Below are positions 1 through 6,206 of a stretch of 10,805 nucleotides of DNA, piece by piece (position 1 is the stretch's first letter; each line of letters starts with the position of its first letter). A model generated the notes under the pieces. The model did not search any database, had not been told where the DNA came from, and was given only the letters and a program-made list of their open reading frames with translations. The DNA is from Verrucomicrobiales bacterium (GTDB taxonomy: Bacteria; Verrucomicrobiota; Verrucomicrobiia; Verrucomicrobiales; DEV007). Made by a program: the position numbers and the translations under genes. The stretch is taken from positions 38,378 through 49,182 of the forward strand of contig PAPL01000049.1 in the NCBI GenBank assembly GCA_002708885.1, given 5' to 3'.

Positions 1-317
1 TCCTCATTACTAAACACCAAATCATTACTTGTATCGATTACAGTTTGCCAAAGGTTGCTCGCAAGATCATACCTTCCTTGCTTTGAAAACTGCTCTGCTC
101 TATCCATCAACTCATCAACTTCCGAATCAGTTTTCAATGTCGCCCCCTCTAACCATTGAGAGCTAGCCAACCCTTCATCGACATTTGCAAGCGGTTCTAT
201 CCGTATTTGCCCGTAACAAAAATCTATAAACATAAAACCGGTTAAAACCCAGAGAGAACAAAGCAGTACAACTTTGTTAGGCTTAATCAGTTCAGCTTGT
301 TTCTTTTTGATATTCAT
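1..317 (-). CDS. Exported TPR-like protein, N-terminal part (runs off left edge)
   Basis: Reading leftward from an ATG at 317-315 gives 105 codons open to the window edge, so the C-terminus is missing. The N-terminus is Lys-rich (KKK at residues 4-6, K12, K15), followed by a hydrophobic stretch at about 16-33 and a plausible signal peptidase site after Gly36 (C-Y-G before Gln37). This predicts export, or a single N-terminal anchor. Residues about 68-99 match one tetratricopeptide-like helical hairpin (A74, G81, Y83, A86 spaced as in TPR). The start overlaps the stop of the upstream BatA-type gene by one base (TAATG), which points to translational coupling and a shared envelope role. I found no Shine-Dalgarno sequence. 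Genes with TPRs commonly follow batA homologues (family knowledge), so a TPR scaffold protein is the likeliest identity. The function is unknown. Confidence 0.75.
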   Translation of the reverse strand, partial: MNIKKKQAELIKPNKVVLLCSLWVLTGFMFIDFCYGQIRIEPLANVDEGLASSQWLEGATLKTDSEVDELMDRAEQFSKQGRYDLASNLWQTVIDTSNDLVFSNE

Positions 318-2578
318 TATCTGCGAGCACCTATCCACCAACCATAAAACAATTCAACAAGCAACAACACCCCCAATACTATAAGAATAACTTTCCACAT
401 TTCACTACGAACAACATCTGCCTCCTGTTCGAGCACAGGACTGCCAAATGGCAGAAATTCAACATTCGCTGCTCCTAAATCGCTACGAATAGCCGCGACA
501 CTGATTCGTCTAAGATCACTTTCTCCTGTATCAATATTAGCAGCGAACGCTAAAGAATGCACACCACTCCCATCTGCTCTCTCGAATTGAATCTCGTATA
601 TTCCTTTTTTATCAGTCTTTTCATACCCCAATGTCCACTCAAGATCCTTAAGATTATTTTTATTTTGCGGCAAAGCCTCAACTCTTTCAAAATCATTCTC
701 ACCAGGCCTTAATAATTTTGCTTGTTGCCGATACTCTCTAACATCGACTGGAAAAATGATAGGTTCAGCCACAGATATCATTCCTTCTGAAGCCATGTCC
801 TTTGACATATATCTAACCAACTCCTGCGCAGTAATTAAAAAAGAAGCACCATTTTCAGGGAAATTATTCCAATCATTATCTAAGGGAGTTGTAATTGCCA
901 ATACTCGTCCTTTACCAGTTTGCCTTTCGACTATGGCAGGAGAATTGTCATCTGAAGTCAAAGACGCAATAACATTGGGAGGAGATACTGAATCTTCATT
1001 TTCCTCCAATTCAGAGTTCCACCATCTGAACACTTTAACCTGGTCAAGCAATTGCCTATTATCACCCTCAAAGAAACGAAAGAGTGGATGGTTTTCCTTT
1101 TCAGGTTTTATATAGACCCATTTTTCTTCTTTTTCATCACCTCCAACAGTTGATAATTTAAAAGGCAATAATCCTGTTCCATTCTTGTACAATACATCAT
1201 TATAAACATCTTCGTCAATTTGGTCTCCCAACAATAAAATTAGCCCCCCTCCGTTCTGGACCCATTCATGAAGCCCCTCTGCTCTGGCCTCAGTTATGCG
1301 ATACAAGTTTGCTACAAATATAACCTCATACTCCGACAAATTAGATGAATCAAAATCAGTATCATCTAAGACTGTAACATCAACACCAGAAATAGCTGGA
1401 CCCCCAGGAGACAGGGCTTTTGAAAGATAAAAAGATTCGCTTTTCCCGAAAATTCCTGAAGGGTCTCCATCAACGATCAAAACACGTATCCCGTTTGCGA
1501 CTCTGGCAGGAAAGTACCGGGTATTATCTTCAATGAGGGCATCTTGATTTTTGGAAAGTTCATCATCCAGCGAAATCTCAACCGGAGCAGAAAACAACTC
1601 CTTTCCTGGATCTGTAAAAGTATAACTAAAAGTAGCTACGCCTACACCGCCAGCCTGTATCTGGGGTATCTTGGATTTTATTGGCAATGACCCTCTGACT
1701 GAGAAACTCACATTAACATCATCAACGCCAGATTTACCAAGATTTCTGACAAGAACCTCAAAATCTGCAGCGACTCCATTAACTAGAACCTTATCAAGCG
1801 GCTTAACCTCCTCAATGAGCAAGTTATTTTCAACCTCAGATCCCAAGTCCACCACATAACAGCCCGCGGCCTTATCCGCAATGCTTTGCAATGTTTGTAC
1901 GATCCCTTTATCAGACCCTGATTTAGTGGAACTCTCCCAGTCCATTCGACGAAGATCCGTCAACACGTAAACGACTTTATTGAAATTTGTTTTATCAGAG
2001 TCAAAACTTTTTTCAACTGCCGATAGCGCCGAATGCAATTCTCCTCGAGAATCAGTAACCTCAAGACCTTTAAATTCATCGAGCAACTCACCTATTGAGC
2101 TTTCAGTTAAAGGTAATCCATTTGGGGAAAATTTGTTAGGATCCGTCGTTCTCACCACAGAAATAATGTCTTGTGAATTTATGTTTGAAAGGCTCTTAAT
2201 TCCTTTTTGAAGAATTTCAGAAGCTTTATCAATGGAACTTCCTGACTTGCCCACAGTGGCCATACTCAAAGAATCATCCAAGACAATTACTCTCTCAGTC
2301 TGACCGGATTTCAAAATGCCTGAAACATTAATATCAAGAGAGGGCCGTGCAATCATAAGACCAATCAAAATCATTGCTAAACACCGTAGCAACAAAAGAA
2401 TTAATTCCTCTAATTTAACTCTCCTCCTGTTCAGCCTTTGTGCCTCTAAGAGAAAATCCATGGCCGCCCAATCAATTCGCTTAAATCTTCGGCGATTAAG
2501 AAGATGAATGATGATAGGCGCTGCAACGGCAGCCGTGCCAGCAAAGAGAAAGCCTGGATTTAATAAAAACTCCAACAT
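317..2578 (-). CDS. BatA-type membrane protein with VWA and amidotransferase-like domains
   Basis: A 753-residue protein. Residues 1-80 form the BatA (aerotolerance-type) N-terminal domain: a membrane segment at about 8-26, an Arg-rich cytoplasmic loop (RRRFKR at 29-34, RRR at 51-53) and a second membrane segment at about 58-77. A von Willebrand factor A domain follows at about 96-250, with a MIDAS D-x-S-x-S at 101-105 (DDSLS) and T207-D208. The usual MIDAS threonine near 179 appears to be replaced (SRGEL where GGTDL is typical). Residues about 255-355 look like a CARDB/Ig-like beta domain. Residues about 363-590 resemble a class I glutamine amidotransferase-like fold (VLIVDGDPSG at 366-375, GGGLILLLGD at 443-452), with no obvious catalytic Cys at the nucleophile position. 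A final membrane segment at 728-747 ends in ARR. By the positive-inside rule the region between segments 2 and 3 lies outside the cytoplasm. The start lies 3 bases after the DUF58 gene. Such large fusions are familiar in Planctomycetota and Verrucomicrobiota. The role in stress tolerance or envelope assembly is inferred. Confidence 0.88.
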   Translation of the reverse strand: MLEFLLNPGFLFAGTAAVAAPIIIHLLNRRRFKRIDWAAMDFLLEAQRLNRRRVKLEELILLLLRCLAMILIGLMIARPSLDINVSGILKSGQTERVIVLDDSLSMATVGKSGSSIDKASEILQKGIKSLSNINSQDIISVVRTTDPNKFSPNGLPLTESSIGELLDEFKGLEVTDSRGELHSALSAVEKSFDSDKTNFNKVVYVLTDLRRMDWESSTKSGSDKGIVQTLQSIADKAAGCYVVDLGSEVENNLLIEEVKPLDKVLVNGVAADFEVLVRNLGKSGVDDVNVSFSVRGSLPIKSKIPQIQAGGVGVATFSYTFTDPGKELFSAPVEISLDDELSKNQDALIEDNTRYFPARVANGIRVLIVDGDPSGIFGKSESFYLSKALSPGGPAISGVDVTVLDDTDFDSSNLSEYEVIFVANLYRITEARAEGLHEWVQNGGGLILLLGDQIDEDVYNDVLYKNGTGLLPFKLSTVGGDEKEEKWVYIKPEKENHPLFRFFEGDNRQLLDQVKVFRWWNSELEENEDSVSPPNVIASLTSDDNSPAIVERQTGKGRVLAITTPLDNDWNNFPENGASFLITAQELVRYMSKDMASEGMISVAEPIIFPVDVREYRQQAKLLRPGENDFERVEALPQNKNNLKDLEWTLGYEKTDKKGIYEIQFERADGSGVHSLAFAANIDTGESDLRRISVAAIRSDLGAANVEFLPFGSPVLEQEADVVRSEMWKVILIVLGVLLLVELFYGWWIGARR

Positions 2579-2581
2579 GAC

Positions 2582-3499
2582 TTACCCCGCTCTGCCTTTC
2601 CGTGTATGCCGTTTTCGGAATGCTAAATATCGGGACAATACCGCATCAAGCGGCTCACCTGTATCAAGCAAAACATAATCAACGCCAAGTTTATCACATA
2701 CCTTACCTACCTCCTTACGATAATTACCAACAATTTCCAAATAGCTCTTTCTCAAGGCCCTAGGATCAGCGTGAACCTCCTCGGGCCCCTCCAGACCAAT
2801 GAATCTAGTATGATCCTCAAAGGGAAATTCCAATTCATCACGATCCATTACATGAAAAATAATAACTTCTTGCTTGCGCAGCCTAAACTGTTGCATCGCT
2901 TTTCTGAGTATATTGATATCAACAAACAGATCAGAAATTATTACCACCATTCCTCTTGAGCGTATCTGGGGAACTAATTCGACAAATGCCTCGCCAACAT
3001 CAGTCTTATCATCGGGCACAGTTTCACCCAAAGTATGTACAATTTCTTTTAAATGGTTATGACGAGCACTCGGAGGGAAAACGTCTTTGACTTTAGTATC
3101 GAAGGTAATCAACCCAACTGCATCTCCCTGACTCTGTAACAAATGCCCTAATGAAGCTCCGGCCGTAGCCGCATAATCAAATTTACACCATCCGTCCTTC
3201 CCATACCCCATTGATTTTGAAGTGTCTACTATGAGAGTTGTTTTTAGATTAGTCTCCTCCTCATACTCCTTTATATAAAACTTATCAGTTTTTGACCATA
3301 CCTTCCAATCTATGTGCTTTATCTCATCACCAGGCGAATACTCGCGGTGCCCTGCAAACTCAACTGCAAACCCGTTGTATGGGCTCTTATGTTGTCCCGT
3401 TATAAAGCCTTCAACGACTAACCTTGCACGCACATCCAGCCGCTTGATCCTTTCCAAAACTTTGGGATCCAAGTAATTTGGAACATCTGTAGCCGCCAT
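2582..3499 (-). CDS. DUF58 domain protein with VWA fold (MoxR partner)
   Basis: A 305-residue soluble protein with no membrane segment. Residues 51-82 hold the DUF58 signature: HREYSPGDEIKHIDWKVWSK followed by a charged stretch ending in EEE. This runs into a VWA fold with an intact MIDAS: D92-T-S-K-S96, T166, and S189-D190. DUF58 proteins are almost always encoded next to MoxR ATPases and are thought to be their metal-dependent adaptor or effector, as CoxE- and BatB-like VWA proteins are for other MoxR members (family knowledge). Here it sits 38 bases downstream of moxR and 3 bases upstream of the BatA-type gene. Many DUF58 proteins carry two N-terminal membrane helices. This one is the short cytoplasmic type, so it can meet MoxR directly in the cytoplasm. 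It has the clearest Shine-Dalgarno sequence of the cluster. Confidence 0.93.
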   Translation of the reverse strand: MAATDVPNYLDPKVLERIKRLDVRARLVVEGFITGQHKSPYNGFAVEFAGHREYSPGDEIKHIDWKVWSKTDKFYIKEYEEETNLKTTLIVDTSKSMGYGKDGWCKFDYAATAGASLGHLLQSQGDAVGLITFDTKVKDVFPPSARHNHLKEIVHTLGETVPDDKTDVGEAFVELVPQIRSRGMVVIISDLFVDINILRKAMQQFRLRKQEVIIFHVMDRDELEFPFEDHTRFIGLEGPEEVHADPRALRKSYLEIVGNYRKEVGKVCDKLGVDYVLLDTGEPLDAVLSRYLAFRKRHTRKGRAG

Positions 3500-3505
3500 A
3501 TCTTG

Positions 3506-3511
3506 CTCCCT
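3506..3511 (-). promoter_or_regulatory. Shine-Dalgarno site of the DUF58 gene
   Basis: The minus strand reads AGGGAG six bases before the ATG at 3499. It is the only strong Shine-Dalgarno match among the genes of this window and supports that start. The next in-frame ATG is far into the protein, past the conserved DUF58 motif. Confidence 0.6.
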
Positions 3512-3537
3512 AATGCTACTTCTCTAGATGATTTAAA

Positions 3538-4617
3538 TTATGCCGCATTAAATGCACCTGACAACTTTGGAGGTATCTTATCCCCTTCGTCTCTCTCTGA
3601 AATCTCAGACAAAAGGTTATCAACAACATCATCGGTTGTGACCCCACTAGATTCAGCATTAAATGTAGTAATTATTCTATGACGCAGAACAGGGTGCGCG
3701 ATTGATTTCACATCAGCGACCGTTGCATTACTACGTCCGCCCATAACAGCCATGGCCTTGGCCCCTAACAGAAGAAACTGAACCGCTCTAGGACCAGCAC
3801 CCCAGCTCAAAAGTTCACGCATCGAATCCGGAACACCCTCCTCTTCATTGATTCTTGTGGCCCTGACTAGCCTCAATGCATAATGAATGACATGAGGAGG
3901 AACGGGAACTCGACGGACAAGATCTTGAATCCTTTTAATTTCCTCAGCAGACAAGATCTCATTGACTGCCGCACTCTCCGCGCGAGTCGTAGTATCAGCG
4001 ACCCTGTACTCCTCTTCATAGTTTGGATATTCTACAAATACCTTGAACATGAATCTATCCTGTTGAGCCTCCGGAAGAGTATATGTGCCTTCTTGCTCTA
4101 TGGGATTTTGAGTGGCCAAAACAAAGAATGGGTCAGGAAGCTCGTGCCGGACCATTCCAACAGTGACCTGCCTCTCCTGCATCGCCTCCAACATCGCTGC
4201 CTGAGTTTTGGGAGGAGTTCTATTTATCTCATCAGCTAAAACAACATTGGCAAATACAGGACCATTTAGAAATTTAAACTCACGCGCACCTGTTGTTTTA
4301 TCTTCCTGAATAACCTCGGTACCGGTAATATCTGAAGGCATTAAATCAGGAGTGAACTGAATCCTATTAAAATCCATCCTTAATGATTTAGCAAGAGTAC
4401 TCACCATTAAGGTCTTTGCCAAGCCGGGAACACCCTCAAGTAAGCAATGCCCCTTGGAAAAAATCGCCACAAGCAACTGATCAATAACTTTTTCCTGTCC
4501 CACAATCACCTTCGCTAGTTCATTGCGAATTTTTACGGTAGATTCTTGGAAAATCTTAAGCGATTCTAATTCTTCTTGTGAAAAGTCGCTATCTTCGTTG
4601 GGTAATTGTTCGGACAT
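3538..4617 (-). CDS. MoxR family AAA+ ATPase
   Basis: A 359-residue cytoplasmic AAA+ ATPase with all expected motifs: Walker A GVPGLAKT at 62-69, Walker B VVLADE at 125-130, sensor 1 N171 in ATQNP, arginine finger R188 in QDRF, and sensor 2 R277 in GAGPR. The AAA_3 core covers about 37-200 and the AAA lid about 225-310. The length is slightly above the usual 320-340 because of an acidic N-terminal lead (about 1-20) and a C-terminal tail. MoxR ATPases act as chaperone-like motors that mature or remodel partner complexes together with VWA proteins (family knowledge). The next two genes both encode VWA proteins. It lies 140 bases downstream of the DUF4340 gene, the widest gap in the cluster, so it may also be transcribed from an internal promoter. 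No Shine-Dalgarno sequence precedes the ATG. The specific substrate is unknown. Confidence 0.95.
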   Translation of the reverse strand: MSEQLPNEDSDFSQEELESLKIFQESTVKIRNELAKVIVGQEKVIDQLLVAIFSKGHCLLEGVPGLAKTLMVSTLAKSLRMDFNRIQFTPDLMPSDITGTEVIQEDKTTGAREFKFLNGPVFANVVLADEINRTPPKTQAAMLEAMQERQVTVGMVRHELPDPFFVLATQNPIEQEGTYTLPEAQQDRFMFKVFVEYPNYEEEYRVADTTTRAESAAVNEILSAEEIKRIQDLVRRVPVPPHVIHYALRLVRATRINEEEGVPDSMRELLSWGAGPRAVQFLLLGAKAMAVMGGRSNATVADVKSIAHPVLRHRIITTFNAESSGVTTDDVVDNLLSEISERDEGDKIPPKLSGAFNAA

Positions 4618-4757
4618 AGGTATTGAATATAAATCTTCTTATTCCTAATACGATACGCAAAAGATTGGCCCTAGCCAACTCAATACGAAATGTAATTATT
4701 ATTACTCAAGGCACTAATATACGAGATGAGAAAAAATTCACCTTGAGGTATATTAAT
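4618..4757. other. Spacer between the DUF4340 and moxR genes
   Basis: This 140-base AT-rich gap is the only sizeable non-coding break inside the cluster. It holds a short inverted repeat at 4665-4678 (TTGGC, 4-base loop, GCCAA) and a weak candidate minus-strand promoter. The stem is only 5 bp and is not followed by a clean T tract, so I do not call it a terminator. I see no small gene or RNA in it. Confidence 0.6.
4650..4678 (-). promoter_or_regulatory. Possible internal promoter ahead of moxR
   Basis: On the minus strand, TTGGCT (4678-4673) and TATCGT (4655-4650) lie 17 bases apart. Each matches the sigma70-type consensus at 4 of 6 positions. Initiation would fall near 4643, leaving a leader of about 26 bases before the moxR ATG. 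The optimal spacing and the location in the only large gap favour it. The weak hexamers and AT-rich background mean it could be chance. Confidence 0.25.
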
Positions 4758-6173
4758 TTACTCGGAATCCTCTTCTTCGGTCTCGGACTCAGGATCCCCG
4801 GAATCCTTTTCATCAATCGTAGGCTCTACGGTTTCAACTCCCGGTATGGAAGCTCCCGGAACACCAGGAATTGTTATGCCCTCAGGGAGCGGCAAGTTAG
4901 CTGAAGGCTCATCTGATTTCTCCTCAGCATCAGCCTCTTTCTCTTTGACAAAATCCTCGCGCTTATTGAAAAACTTCTCTGCACTCCAACTGTCAATCTC
5001 ATAGATAACGCCAGCAAAAGCTTTTTCTTTTTCAAGCTTTTCCTTCAATCTCTTGTTCCGGTCTTCAAATTCTTTCTCTTGCTTCTCTTTATGCTCCGCA
5101 TCACGCTCTTTTTTTAATCCTTCAACTCTTTTACGATCTTCATCACTCGCATCCTCCGCCAATTTCTCATCCTCCTGAGGCTCTCTGTCATTGAAAACAA
5201 GATCCGAAAACTCTGCACTTACACTATAAGTCAGATAATATCTGGCAGCTGACAGAGTTGCCTCCTTCTCTCCACTATCAACGTTCTCACCCTGCCCCTT
5301 GCCCAGCTTTATGTCATATTTGAATCCGTCAAAAGTTGTGACCGTGGCCTTAACAGGATCCTTAATCCCTGTCTTCTCAGGGTCTGATTCTTCTCCAGTA
5401 GAAACATCCTTAAAGCTAAATGAGGCAAAGGGAGAAGTTATCGTGGATGTATTGGAAGCATTCAATTCCTCTTTCTCAGCAAGACCATTCAAGACAGCAT
5501 CATCTCCGTCTTTCTCGCGGACAAATTCAAACTTAGTTCCATCAGAATGTTCCAGTGTAATATTTTTTGGGTTTTCAATACCAAATGGATTTTTTTCAAG
5601 CCATCCCGCAGGCGATGATTCAACGTCATAAAGAGAATCAGAAACGATGAACACTTGGCTCTTATTGGATCCGACTCTCACATATTTACCATTGCCTCCA
5701 CCTTGTTGCCCCGAGTCAATGGTTGCTCCTCCATACCTTTTGCCAACAACCATATCACCAACTGCGGCTCCCCCACCCTTTGTGAGCTCAATCTTAATAC
5801 CTGACCCTTCACCTCCTTGAGGCTCCTTAAGATCAAATCGCCCATAATTTTTTTCACCAACTCTTGTTTGCTCTGCAATCCTGAGTTCATCTAATTTCTT
5901 TAAGACGCGACTAATCTTAGTGAAATCCGCATTATAATTGTCACGATTCACTACAACCCACTTCCCTTCTTTTCTAGCCAATTGAACAGAATTTTCAGAG
6001 TCTGTTATATTCATGCCCTCGATATCATTGATGTTAGTGATTGAAAGAACCTTATCACCGATATCAGCACCACCTTTTTCCTGACTTTTAGACTTATCCT
6101 TAGTTGAAATGGAATAGACTATAATTAGTACTACAAACACTGCACCCAGAACGGTCAAATGCTTTGCTTTCAT
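4758..6173 (-). CDS. DUF4340 domain membrane-anchored protein
   Basis: A 471-residue protein with a short basic N-terminus and one membrane segment at about 6-22, followed by a charged linker. The rest is probably outside the cytoplasmic membrane. Residues about 43-200 have DUF4340 features: a strand reading KWVVVNRDNYNAD at 71-83, then a helix with KISRVLKKLDELRIAEQT at 86-103, then YGRFDLKEP at 110-118. A repeat of the beta-rich fold covers about 200-330, and the family-like ending GVIYEIDSWSAEKFFNKRED lies at 388-407. Unusual features are a very charged E/K/D-rich helical stretch at about 331-386 and an acidic tail (453-471, ending EEEDSE) after a Pro/Gly-rich linker (IPGVPG at 435-440). 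DUF4340 genes commonly sit immediately downstream of gldG-like genes (family knowledge), as here with a 33-base gap. The molecular function is unknown. An accessory role to the ABC system is inferred. Confidence 0.87.
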   Translation of the reverse strand: MKAKHLTVLGAVFVVLIIVYSISTKDKSKSQEKGGADIGDKVLSITNINDIEGMNITDSENSVQLARKEGKWVVVNRDNYNADFTKISRVLKKLDELRIAEQTRVGEKNYGRFDLKEPQGGEGSGIKIELTKGGGAAVGDMVVGKRYGGATIDSGQQGGGNGKYVRVGSNKSQVFIVSDSLYDVESSPAGWLEKNPFGIENPKNITLEHSDGTKFEFVREKDGDDAVLNGLAEKEELNASNTSTITSPFASFSFKDVSTGEESDPEKTGIKDPVKATVTTFDGFKYDIKLGKGQGENVDSGEKEATLSAARYYLTYSVSAEFSDLVFNDREPQEDEKLAEDASDEDRKRVEGLKKERDAEHKEKQEKEFEDRNKRLKEKLEKEKAFAGVIYEIDSWSAEKFFNKREDFVKEKEADAEEKSDEPSANLPLPEGITIPGVPGASIPGVETVEPTIDEKDSGDPESETEEEDSE

Positions 6174-6206
6174 ATCTATCTAATATCTTAATTTTGAATT
6201 TTAAAA

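Noticed and set aside
756..1115. Plus-strand open frame of 119 codons
   Set aside because: It lies wholly inside the BatA-type gene on the other strand, has no recognisable domain and no start signal. The opposite frame is a well-supported family member.
4665..4678. Inverted repeat as a transcription terminator
   Set aside because: The stem is only 5 bp and lacks a following run of T on either strand.
4623..4904. Plus-strand open frame of 93 codons spanning the gap before the DUF4340 3' end
   Set aside because: Half of it is antisense to the acidic tail of the DUF4340 gene, the sequence resembles no known protein, and no ribosome site is present. Treated as chance.
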